DNA from: SIG471 sp045638565
GTDB taxonomy: Bacteria > Bacillota > Clostridia > Oscillospirales > Butyricicoccaceae
Direction of reading: 5' to 3'
Assembly: GCA_045638565.1 (NCBI GenBank)
Contig: JAZUBN010000121.1
Location: 1 to 13,155, forward strand
Length of the DNA stretch: 13,155 bases
The notes beneath the pieces were generated by a model, which did no database searches, was not told the origin of the DNA, and saw nothing but the letters and a program-made list of their open reading frames with translations. The first letter of the stretch is position 1. Each line of letters opens with the position of its first letter. Below are positions 7,185-13,155 of the stretch, in pieces. Both the position numbers and the translations under genes were made by a program.

Positions 7185-7906
7185 TATTTCTTTCCTCCTA
7201 ATCTGTATTTTATACTTTCGATAACATAGAGAGGCAGAACAGACATTCTTTTGATTCGGGAAGGCTGTTTAATAAGTCTGTAAAGCCATTCGAGACCAAA
7301 TTTAACAAAAAACTCAGGAGCTCTCTTTGCTGTTCCTGCAAATACATCAAGGCTTCCGCCAAGACCGGCAAAAACAAAAGCATTTATTTCATGCATATGA
7401 TCCTTGATAAAAAGTTCCTGCTTTGGTGCACCGAGGCACACAAAAACTATTTTTGCACCCGATTCATTTATCTGGCTGATAATTTCAGGAATATCCTTTT
7501 CCTTGAAATATCCATCTCTTACACCGACAATATTGCATGAAGGATATTTAGCCTTCATATTATCACGTGCTGTTTCAGCAACGCCAGGCTTGCCACCAAA
7601 GAAAAATACAGGGTGGGATGTTGACTTGATCAAATTTTCGGCAAACTCAACACCTGCAACTTTTTCCTTTACAGGATTGCCGATTATTTTAGAGGCAAGA
7701 ATAACGCCTACACCATCCGGAAGGACAAGTTTTGCATCATTGATAAGTTTTGCAAACTTTTCGTCCTTTTCAGCTGCATATGCTATTTCCGCATTTGGAG
7801 TAACAACCATACATTTTTCAAAGGATTCAATACATCCTTCTGCTATAGAAACAGCTTCACACATTGTTACGCTGTCGAACTTTATAGACATTATCTGCTT
7901 TTTCAT
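7184..7906 (-). CDS. tagA: WecG/TagA/CpsF-family glycosyltransferase (GT26)
   Basis: GT26 enzymes add N-acetylmannosamine to lipid-linked GlcNAc (TagA, first committed step of wall teichoic acid) or a related sugar in exopolysaccharide synthesis, at the inner membrane face. The 240-residue product shows the family in order: VVTPNAE with Thr36, LPDGVGV with Asp64 (matching the catalytic Thr and Asp known for TagA), FFFGGKPGVAE (101-111), LGAPKQE (158-164), GLGGSLDVFAG (181-191), and the basic C-terminal tail LEWLYRLIKQPSRIKR (205-220) used for membrane attachment. The ATG at 7906 follows GTGGGG. It is the first gene after the promoter at 7938-7966. No other tag or capsule genes are in view, so whether the product is teichoic acid or another glycan is open. 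Confidence 0.93.
   Translation of the reverse strand: MKKQIMSIKFDSVTMCEAVSIAEGCIESFEKCMVVTPNAEIAYAAEKDEKFAKLINDAKLVLPDGVGVILASKIIGNPVKEKVAGVEFAENLIKSTSHPVFFFGGKPGVAETARDNMKAKYPSCNIVGVRDGYFKEKDIPEIISQINESGAKIVFVCLGAPKQELFIKDHMHEINAFVFAGLGGSLDVFAGTAKRAPEFFVKFGLEWLYRLIKQPSRIKRMSVLPLYVIESIKYRLGGKK
7192..7199 (-). promoter_or_regulatory. thyX ribosome binding site inside the tagA 3' end
   Basis: AGGAGGAA, encoding the Gly-Gly-Lys end of TagA, lies nine bases ahead of the thyX ATG at 7184. The TAA stop and the ATG share one base, so ribosomes finishing tagA can restart on thyX. Confidence 0.75.
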
Positions 7907-7937
7907 AATAAAACCCCACTATCTCATTATCTATATT

Positions 7938-7966
7938 ATTATACATCAAAACTTCTTAAAAGTAAA
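7938..7966 (-). promoter_or_regulatory. Predicted sigma-A promoter of the tagA-thyX-tmk...alaS operon
   Basis: On the minus strand a TTTACT (-35, 7961-7966) and a perfect TATAAT (-10, 7938-7943) are separated by 17 bases. Transcription would start near 7931, leaving a leader of only about 25 nt before the tagA ATG, too short for a T-box or riboswitch. It lies between the terminator of the upstream operon and tagA, where a promoter is expected. Confidence 0.7.
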
Positions 7967-8001
7967 TAAAAATCATATCAAAACTTTGAAAACAAACAAT
8001 G

Positions 8002-8030
8002 AAAAACCTCTGCATCAATATATGCAGAGG
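8002..8030 (-). terminator. Rho-independent terminator of the capA-dus-sigma-anti-sigma operon
   Basis: A perfect 8-bp stem (CCTCTGCA / TGCAGAGG, arms 8007-8014 and 8023-8030) with an 8-base loop is followed on the minus strand by TTTTTC. It begins six bases after the anti-sigma stop. There is no T-run on the plus side, so it works in one direction. Confidence 0.88.
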
Positions 8031-8036
8031 CTAATA

Positions 8037-8774
8037 CTATTTCAAATTAATAATATAAAGAACATCAGAAGCATTTTCATCGATATTTGAAGTGTTTTTC
8101 AATTCACCGCCATCAGTAAAACCAGCTTCTGAAAGTCTTTTTTCAAAAGCATTGAATATTTCCGGATCATTTTCAACATAAACGTAATAAAGCTGACTGT
8201 CTGCATCCTGTTCGTACTCATATTCAGATACGAAGCCCGGCAAATCACCAAGGCCTACAAAAAGCTTTATGAATTTAAATGTATCTGCGTGTACCGATGC
8301 TTCTTCAATTTTTTCTGATGCTGTCTCTGTTGCAGAAGTTGTATCAGGCTCGTAAACAGCACCAGCCGGTACGCCACCAGCTTCAATTGACATGGTTTTG
8401 GCATTTGCTGCCGGAGACGATAGTAAGGACTCTTCTTTACTGAAAGAAGGTGTGAAACCACTGAATACAGTAGATATTAAAATAAGAAACACAGCCGCAA
8501 CAGCTGCAAACGAAAGGAATTTTTGCATACCATATCTCTTTTTTGCAGGTCTTGCATTGGTTCTCACATTTCGCATAATCTTATCGTGAAGATCCTGCGG
8601 AACACTTACATCCATTTCTCTTGTCTGAAAAGAAATAATTTTTAATGATTCAAAACGGTTTTTACAGTTCGGGCAACGTTCAATATGTTCCAAAAGTTCA
8701 GAAATCTTGGATCCCTTAAGCTCACCATCAAGATACATATTCATCTGCTCGATATATTTAGTACAATTATTCAT
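8037..8774 (-). CDS. Zinc-finger membrane anti-sigma factor (RsiW-like)
   Basis: This protein probably holds the adjacent ECF sigma factor inactive at the membrane until an envelope signal triggers its release. The 245-residue product has an N-terminal zf-HC2/ZAS domain with H30-x3-C34-x2-C37 (HIERCPNC), preceded by LDGEL (15-19). It then has a basic linker (75-85), one membrane segment at about 86-106, and an extracellular part of about 140 residues rich in Ser, Thr, Ala and Glu that ends in a folded-looking domain of unknown type. The ATG at 8774 follows GAAGGAG. It lies 48 nt after the sigma stop, a looser gap than others in the operon, and is followed at once by a terminator. The activating signal and protease cannot be read from the sequence. 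Confidence 0.9.
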   Translation of the reverse strand: MNNCTKYIEQMNMYLDGELKGSKISELLEHIERCPNCKNRFESLKIISFQTREMDVSVPQDLHDKIMRNVRTNARPAKKRYGMQKFLSFAAVAAVFLILISTVFSGFTPSFSKEESLLSSPAANAKTMSIEAGGVPAGAVYEPDTTSATETASEKIEEASVHADTFKFIKLFVGLGDLPGFVSEYEYEQDADSQLYYVYVENDPEIFNAFEKRLSEAGFTDGGELKNTSNIDENASDVLYIINLK

Positions 8775-8823
8775 TTAATCTCCTTCATCATGACTTTTAA
8801 CATAACATTAGACTGCATTATTT

Positions 8824-9390
8824 TTAAAAAGTTCCATGATCAGAAAGATATTTTCTTAAATTTTCGCGAGCTCTTGCAATACGGGATTTAACAGTTCCAA
8901 CATCAAGAGATAAGATTTCTGAAATTTCGGTATATGTCTTTCCCGCGACTTCGCGCAGCACCAGAACATCTCTGTGTGTAGATGACAACTGACGCATACC
9001 GGCTTCAAGTCTTTCCGAAAGTTCCTTTCGTTCATAAGCATTTTCCGGATTATAGCGAATGTCAGAAACTTCAACCTCGTATTCTTCGTCCTCGGTTTCC
9101 TGATTCAAAGAAATATCAAAGTTCATACGGCTTCTTTTCATATGGTCTTTACATACATTCATAGCTATACGATAAATCCATGTTGAAAAAGAACTTTCTT
9201 CTTTGAAATTACCAAGAAATCTGAACACCCTCAAAAAAACCTCCTGACAGGCGTCCATTGCATCCTGTTCATGTCCGAGGTTTCTGTATACCAAATTATA
9301 TACTTTTTTCTCGTACAGAGAGACGATGATTTCAAAAGCCTGCACATCTCCCTCTGCTGCACGTCGGATAATTTCCTTTTCGTTAACCAT
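8824..9390 (-). CDS. RNA polymerase ECF sigma factor (sigma-70 family, SigW/RpoE-like)
   Basis: This alternative sigma factor directs RNA polymerase to a stress or envelope regulon. The 188-residue product has region 2 at about 9-88, including DACQEVFLRVFRFLGNF (46-62) and FSTWIYRIAMNVCKDHMKR (68-86). An acidic linker (about 95-110) follows, then region 4 at about 125-180 with the helix-turn-helix YTEISEILSLDVGTVKSRI (153-171). The ATG at 9390 overlaps the dus gene by 8 nt. A GTG one codon earlier is possible, and both are served by AAAGGAAA. The membrane anti-sigma gene follows, the standard pairing. I see no convincing ECF-type (GAAC...CGTC-like) promoter immediately upstream. The visible route of expression is from the sigma-A promoter ahead of capA, which suggests control mainly through the anti-sigma protein. 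Confidence 0.95.
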   Translation of the reverse strand: MVNEKEIIRRAAEGDVQAFEIIVSLYEKKVYNLVYRNLGHEQDAMDACQEVFLRVFRFLGNFKEESSFSTWIYRIAMNVCKDHMKRSRMNFDISLNQETEDEEYEVEVSDIRYNPENAYERKELSERLEAGMRQLSSTHRDVLVLREVAGKTYTEISEILSLDVGTVKSRIARARENLRKYLSDHGTF

Positions 9391-10363
9391 CACAAGTTTC
9401 CTTTATTTCATCTAAAAGCTTTATAACTTCGTCACAAGTTTCAAGTGTGGAAATAATAATTTTAAACTTTTTTGAACCGCGGATTCCCTTAAGATACCAG
9501 AGCATATGCTTTCTGCATTCAGCAACCGCACGTGATTCACCCTTAAGCGAACAAGTAAGCAACAGATGACGTTTCATAGTATCAATTACTTCTTTAGGGT
9601 TTGTAGCATCATAGCAACCAGTTTCCTCATACTGTAAGAATTGTCTGAAGAGGAATGGATTGCCAAGCGCTCCTCTTGCGGCCATAACTGCATCTGCACC
9701 ATATTCATTCATAGCTTTGAATGCACTTTCAGGAGTGAAAATATCACCACTGGCAATTACAGGAACATTTACAGCATTTTTAACCATTTCAATTGTCGGG
9801 AAATGAGATTCACCGCTGTACATCTGTGTTCGTGTTCTGCCGTGTACACATACAGCACTTACACCGGCGGATTCAGCCATCTTTGCAAATTCAACAGCAT
9901 TTATAGTATCAAATGTAAAACCACGTCTGAACTTTACAGTAAGTGGAATATCAATAGCCTTTCGTACAGCTTTAATAATGGCTTCTGCCCTCTTAATATC
10001 AGCCATAAGTGCACTTCCTTCACCATTTGAAACAATCTTAGGCACAGGACAGCCCATATTGATATCAATACCTACAGCCTGACAATTTGCAACTGCAATC
10101 TTTGCACCTTCTGCACACACATCCGGATCATTACCGAAAATCTGCGCAATGCAAGGCATTTCAGTATCATCAATTTTAAGCAAAGACAGACTCTTTTTAT
10201 CTCCATAAGTAAGTGCTTTAGCGCTTACCATTTCGGTATATGTCATACCTGCACCGAATGAGCGACAAATCTGTCTGTATGCGCTGTCTGTAATCCCTGC
10301 CATCGGAGCGAGGAAATATCTGTTTTCTGCTTTTATTCCATCAATTACAATGTCTTTAATCAT
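9383..10363 (-). CDS. dusB: tRNA-dihydrouridine synthase (DusB type)
   Basis: Dus enzymes reduce specific uridines in the tRNA D-loop to dihydrouridine using FMN and NADPH. The 326-residue TIM-barrel protein shows APMAGITDSAYR (19-30), AQIFGNDP (73-80), DINMGCPVPKIV (100-111) with catalytic Cys105, VKFRRG (143-148), VCVHGRTRTQMYSG (171-184) and the phosphate-binding VIASGDI/MAARGALGNPFLF segments. The C-terminal helical domain (GESRAVAECRKHMLWYLKG) binds tRNA. The order and length fit DusB. The ATG at 10363 overlaps the capA stop by 8 nt (ATGATTAA), with GGAG ahead of it. Its 3' end overlaps the sigma gene by 8 nt. In many Firmicutes a single dusB-like gene is present, but the modified position cannot be read here. 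Confidence 0.95.
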   Translation of the reverse strand: MIKDIVIDGIKAENRYFLAPMAGITDSAYRQICRSFGAGMTYTEMVSAKALTYGDKKSLSLLKIDDTEMPCIAQIFGNDPDVCAEGAKIAVANCQAVGIDINMGCPVPKIVSNGEGSALMADIKRAEAIIKAVRKAIDIPLTVKFRRGFTFDTINAVEFAKMAESAGVSAVCVHGRTRTQMYSGESHFPTIEMVKNAVNVPVIASGDIFTPESAFKAMNEYGADAVMAARGALGNPFLFRQFLQYEETGCYDATNPKEVIDTMKRHLLLTCSLKGESRAVAECRKHMLWYLKGIRGSKKFKIIISTLETCDEVIKLLDEIKETCDG

Positions 10364-11567
10364 TTAAATCTCCAAGTGAAAGTCTGAATTCGCCCAATAC
10401 TTCATCAGAAAGATTGTTGAGATAGTCAAGGCTGAACTTTCCATCATATTTTCTTACACCGTGTGAACTTGCAAGTTCTTCAGTATAGGAGTCAAGCGGA
10501 TAAATATCGTATTTATTTGCTTTATTGTTATAATGAGTTACAACAGGCAAAACACCTGCGTTTTGTATTTCTATTTCATCATCTACGGTCTTTACAATTT
10601 CAAAACTTGCCATACCGCCAAGCATAGTTGATGCTTTCTGCTGATTGGAAACAAAATTGCCAAGAGAATAGAAACAGACCGTTTTATGTGTATCGCCAAT
10701 TACCTTTACAGGCTCGATAACGTGTGGATGATGACCAATTATAACATCAACGCCCTGAGAATTAAGAAGTTCTGCAAGTCTTGTCTGTTCCTTGATTTCC
10801 TTTGTTGTATACTCAGTACCCCAATGCATAGAAACGATGAGAACATCACATTCAGGTCTGATTTTTGCGATATCACTCTTGATTTTTTCATCATTTATCA
10901 GCGGCACAATATTTGGGTTGCTTTTTGGAAGTGGAATACCATTTGTACCGTATGTATAGGAAAGCATACCGATAGTTACGCCATCCTGCTCAAAAACAAG
11001 AAAATCATCAAGCTTATTTTCATCCGGGAAAATACCGATAATTTTATCAAAACCAGCTGCTTTTATATTTTCGTAGGATGCCAGAAGGCATTTAAGACCT
11101 TTATCAAGTGAATGATTACTTGCAATATTTGCAATATTGAAACCACTGTCAAAAAGACCTTTTGCAGCTTCTGCAGGGCCATTGAAATTAGGATATCCGC
11201 TAAGGCCAAAATCAAGACCACCAAGTGGAATCTCCTGATTTACAAATGCAAGATCGTATTTTTCAATAATTGGCTTCATGATTGAATAAATAGGAGAAAA
11301 ATCAAATTTACCCTTTTCAATCTGAGCAGAATATGTTACAGTATTATGTAAGAGATTATCTCCCACAGCGGCAAAGGATATTCTTGTTTCCTTCTTTTCA
11401 GGTACAGGGATATCTGCCTTTGCAACAGTTGTTGTCGGCTGCGCCGTAGTCCCTTCAGTCGATGCGGTTGTCCCGATTGTAGGTATTGGCGGAGATGTTT
11501 CAATATCTGCTGCCGCACAACCTAAAAGCATAGCTATAATTAATGTGATAAATAAATACTTTTTCAT
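10356..11567 (-). CDS. CapA-family lipoprotein (poly-gamma-glutamate capsule synthesis PgsA-like, metallophosphatase fold)
   Basis: CapA/PgsA proteins have a calcineurin-like metallophosphatase fold on the outer face of the membrane. Some help make or export poly-gamma-glutamate, while most stand-alone copies have no assigned role. The 403-residue product has a lipoprotein signal peptide with lipobox LLGC (Cys17), a Thr/Pro-rich linker (about 24-55), and the domain motifs AVGDNLLH (67-74), FVNQEIPLGG, IASNHSLDKG, VSMHWGTEY and IGHHPHV, with SLGNFVSNQ near the end. All expected Asp, Asn and His metal ligands appear intact. No PgsB/C (CapB/C) genes are nearby, so polyglutamate synthesis is not supported by context. 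The ATG at 11567 follows TGGAGGA at a 12-base distance, and the gene is first after an extended -10 promoter. Confidence 0.9.
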   Translation of the reverse strand: MKKYLFITLIIAMLLGCAAADIETSPPIPTIGTTASTEGTTAQPTTTVAKADIPVPEKKETRISFAAVGDNLLHNTVTYSAQIEKGKFDFSPIYSIMKPIIEKYDLAFVNQEIPLGGLDFGLSGYPNFNGPAEAAKGLFDSGFNIANIASNHSLDKGLKCLLASYENIKAAGFDKIIGIFPDENKLDDFLVFEQDGVTIGMLSYTYGTNGIPLPKSNPNIVPLINDEKIKSDIAKIRPECDVLIVSMHWGTEYTTKEIKEQTRLAELLNSQGVDVIIGHHPHVIEPVKVIGDTHKTVCFYSLGNFVSNQQKASTMLGGMASFEIVKTVDDEIEIQNAGVLPVVTHYNNKANKYDIYPLDSYTEELASSHGVRKYDGKFSLDYLNNLSDEVLGEFRLSLGDLND

Positions 11568-11592
11568 AGGTTTTAAAATCCTCCATTTAATA

Positions 11593-11621
11593 ATTATAGC
11601 AGATTATTTTGTTTTTTGCAA
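11593..11621 (-). promoter_or_regulatory. Predicted sigma-A promoter of the capA-dus-sigma operon
   Basis: The minus strand has TTGCAA (-35, 11616-11621), a 17-base spacer, and TATAAT (-10, 11593-11598) with an extended TGC just ahead, a near-consensus arrangement. It fills most of the 71-bp gap between the divergent capA and DHHW genes. Any plus-strand promoter must overlap it. The best plus candidate (TTTAAA near 11572, TATAGC at 11595) is weak, and I do not annotate it. Confidence 0.8.
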
Positions 11622-11638
11622 TTATTTACAGGTGATTT

Positions 11639-12691
11639 ATGAAGAAAAAACTTATATCAATGGTTATTGCTGTTTTTATTATCGCAATTGCAATCTTAAC
11701 AGTTTATTTTATCCCGCATAATACTAAAATAAACATCAAAGGGTGGGTATATCGTACACTTGGTATAGATTTAATCAGAGGTGACGAACCTAAATACGAT
11801 GTTATAAGGCTGAAAGATGACTATATTACATTTGCAGGTACTGCAGAAGATGTGGCTCCATTTGCAAATAAACTTACTGCATTTGGTACTTGGCTTGAAA
11901 ACAACGAAATTCCTTTTTTATATATCCAGGCACCGCACAAATGGCCAAAGGATATGAAAAGCGAATCAAATCATTACTCAAAGCAGGCTGATGATATGCT
12001 CTCTGCCCTTTCAAATGCCGGAATTGATACGTATGATATGCGCAATGATATAGACGGTCTTGAATATTTCTTTAAGACCGACCATCATTGGATGCCTCAA
12101 ACAGGGATTCCTGCCGCAAGATACATTACTGAGTTTATCAATAATAAATATGGGTTTGATCTCGATACATCTGTTTTCAATTCAGAAAACTATGATTATG
12201 AGGTCAGAGAAGATATTTTCCTTGGTAGTCAGGGTAAAAAGGTCGGCAAATATTACGCAGGGCTTGATAATTATACTATAATCACTCCGAAGTTTGAAAC
12301 TGAATTGCAGAAAATAGTTCCTATTATGGGAATCGATATAAGCGGTAGCTTTGAAGACTGTTTCCATGACTACAGCGTTTTTGACAATAAGGATATTTTT
12401 TCGGCTTCCCCTTATGTATTCTATACCAGTGACTATAATCTGGAAATTGACAGAAACAATCTGGTGGACAATGATAAGAAGATATTATTTATCCGCGATT
12501 CATTTGGCTGTGTGCTTACCCCATTTCTCTCACTTTCCACAAGCGAACTTCATGTAGTTGATACACGATTTTTTAAGGAAAATCTTTACGATTATATTCT
12601 GGCAAACGATTTTGATCTGGTTGTCTTCGAAAGCAATCCGGGATTTAATCAGTCTCAGTTCACGATTTTTAAAGAAGAAAAATTGAATTAG
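11639..12691 (+). CDS. DHHW/AlgX-like SGNH-fold membrane-anchored protein
   Basis: DHHW and AlgX/AlgJ-like proteins have an SGNH-hydrolase fold and are thought to move acetyl groups onto, or otherwise modify, extracellular polysaccharides. The 350-residue product has an N-terminal signal anchor (about 5-25), so the rest lies outside. FKTDHHWMPQTG (145-156) carries the name-giving D148-H149-H150-W151. IRDSFGCVLTPFLS (285-298) carries the expected Ser nucleophile S288 in a D-S-F context, and VVDTRFF (306-312) follows. In AlgX-type enzymes the Asp and His of the DxH motif pair with such a Ser. It is alone on the plus strand, divergent from capA by 71 bp, and ends at a bidirectional terminator. 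The ATG follows AGGTGA, a modest site. The usual MBOAT acyltransferase partner is not in view. Function is inferred from motifs only. Confidence 0.85.
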   Translation: MKKKLISMVIAVFIIAIAILTVYFIPHNTKINIKGWVYRTLGIDLIRGDEPKYDVIRLKDDYITFAGTAEDVAPFANKLTAFGTWLENNEIPFLYIQAPHKWPKDMKSESNHYSKQADDMLSALSNAGIDTYDMRNDIDGLEYFFKTDHHWMPQTGIPAARYITEFINNKYGFDLDTSVFNSENYDYEVREDIFLGSQGKKVGKYYAGLDNYTIITPKFETELQKIVPIMGIDISGSFEDCFHDYSVFDNKDIFSASPYVFYTSDYNLEIDRNNLVDNDKKILFIRDSFGCVLTPFLSLSTSELHVVDTRFFKENLYDYILANDFDLVVFESNPGFNQSQFTIFKEEKLN

Positions 12692-12697
12692 TGTATT

Positions 12698-12727
12698 AAA
12701 AAAGCAGAGCCGAAGCTCTGCTTTTTT
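12698..12727. terminator. Bidirectional intrinsic terminator between the convergent DHHW and PHP genes
   Basis: Inverted repeat GCAGAGC (12704-12710) / GCTCTGC (12715-12721), extended by A6 on the left and T6 on the right to a 13-bp perfect stem with a four-base loop. In the minus-strand transcript the loop is C(UUCG)G, an exceptionally stable tetraloop. In the plus transcript it is CGAA. It lies 6 nt past the DHHW stop and overlaps the PHP stop region by two bases, so it serves both genes. Confidence 0.93.
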
Positions 12728-13155
12728 ATTTTATAATGCAATTTAAATTATCAAAAGAATCAAGATACATAAAATATGATTTATCAAATGTAATGAGGTC
12801 GCTTGGAGCATGTGTATCGGTATCCACAAGCAGTCTGTTTCCAACTTCACGCGCAATGTTTGCAACATGTCCGTTTCCCAGACAGTGTCCCTTACGTGCG
12901 GAAATCTCTAAATATATGTCATTTTCAAGTGCAAGTTCCGCTTCCTCTTTTGTTATCAAACCAGGATGGCCTAAGATATCCACATGCTCTGATTCGACTG
13001 CAGCGCGATTTGTGCCAGGGGTAACAGGTTCGTTCAGGGTTTCGCCGTGAACCACAACGATTTTTGCACCCAGCTCTTTGGCTCTTGCTGCAATTCCATC
13101 AATTGACTCGCATGGTGCATGGGTAACTTCCGCACCCAAGACTACGGTTATGTCC
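12726..13155 (-). CDS. PHP-domain phosphoesterase (histidinol-phosphatase-like), C-terminal part
   Basis: PHP-domain proteins are metal-dependent phosphoesterases related to HisK-type histidinol phosphatase and the PHP domain of DNA polymerase III. Only the last 142 residues are present, because the frame is still open at the right edge. The in-frame TTG at 13139 is therefore not taken as a start. Metal-ligand-like motifs appear in order: GAEVTHAP, IVVVHGE, DILGHPG, LEISARKGHCLGNGHV and, near the end, LLVDTDTHAPSDL, which corresponds to the terminal D-x-H ligands. The product is probably cytosolic. The stop codon lies two bases inside a bidirectional terminator, so it is the last gene of its transcript. 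Whether it acts in histidine synthesis cannot be told without the N-terminal half and neighbours. Confidence 0.85.
   Translation of the reverse strand, partial: DITVVLGAEVTHAPCESIDGIAARAKELGAKIVVVHGETLNEPVTPGTNRAAVESEHVDILGHPGLITKEEAELALENDIYLEISARKGHCLGNGHVANIAREVGNRLLVDTDTHAPSDLITFDKSYFMYLDSFDNLNCIIK

Noticed and set aside
7907..8001. T-box or riboswitch leader upstream of the tagA operon
   Set aside because: The predicted transcription start leaves only about 25 nt of leader, and the hairpin nearby belongs to the upstream operon's terminator.
7404..8090. Plus-strand open frame of 228 codons running across the tagA promoter and the operon terminator
   Set aside because: Mostly antisense to tagA, and it crosses a terminator and a promoter of the other strand; no family resemblance or ribosome site.
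13137..13139. TTG as start of a short PHP-domain protein
   Set aside because: The frame stays open to the window edge and upstream codons continue a PHP-like sequence (DITVVLGAEV), so the gene is cut by the window, not short.
1..13155. CRISPR arrays, insertion sequences, tRNA or rRNA genes, attachment sites
   Set aside because: No direct-repeat arrays, transposase motifs, terminal inverted repeats or tRNA-like cloverleaf sequences were seen on reading both strands.

Overview
The window looks like chromosomal DNA from a low-GC member of the Bacillota, most likely a clostridial (Ruminococcus/Oscillospiraceae-like) bacterium. The evidence is the AT-rich base use, purine-rich ribosome binding sites, sigma-A type promoters, and a gene set of MltG, peptidase-U32, ThyX, TagA, DUF2156, CPBP and zinc-finger anti-sigma proteins. 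Nearly all of it is coding. No mobile element, CRISPR array, tRNA or rRNA was seen, and no gene-free stretch reaches 300 bases.

Region 1 (about 7966 down to 1, minus strand) is one long operon of at least nine genes. It has a plausible sigma-A promoter at its head (7938-7966) and every junction overlaps or leaves 15 nt or less. In transcription order the genes are tagA-like GT26 glycosyltransferase, thyX (flavin-dependent thymidylate synthase), tmk-like thymidylate kinase, a DUF2156 protein, a two-domain GNAT acetyltransferase, a CPBP intramembrane protease, mltG (murein transglycosylase), a U32-family protein and alaS (3' part beyond the window). thyX and tmk make and phosphorylate dTMP. tagA, mltG, CPBP and probably DUF2156 point to the cell envelope. 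U32 and alaS belong to tRNA modification and charging.

Region 2 (11621 down to 8002, minus strand) is a four-gene operon: a CapA-family lipoprotein, a DusB-type tRNA-dihydrouridine synthase, an ECF sigma factor and its zinc-finger membrane anti-sigma factor. It starts at a strong extended -10 promoter and ends at an intrinsic terminator directly upstream of the region 1 promoter.

Region 3 (11639-12691, plus strand) is a single divergent gene for a membrane-anchored DHHW/AlgX-like SGNH-fold protein, probably an envelope polysaccharide modifier. It ends at a bidirectional terminator shared with a convergent PHP-domain phosphoesterase gene that runs off the right edge (region 4).

No clearly new system is evident. 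The most interesting points are the linkage of a DUF2156 (aminoacyl-transferase-like) gene with envelope genes and alaS, a Tmk-like kinase whose Walker A motif lacks the usual Ser/Thr, a Cys-rich C-terminus on ThyX, and an ECF sigma/anti-sigma pair buried behind capA and dus.
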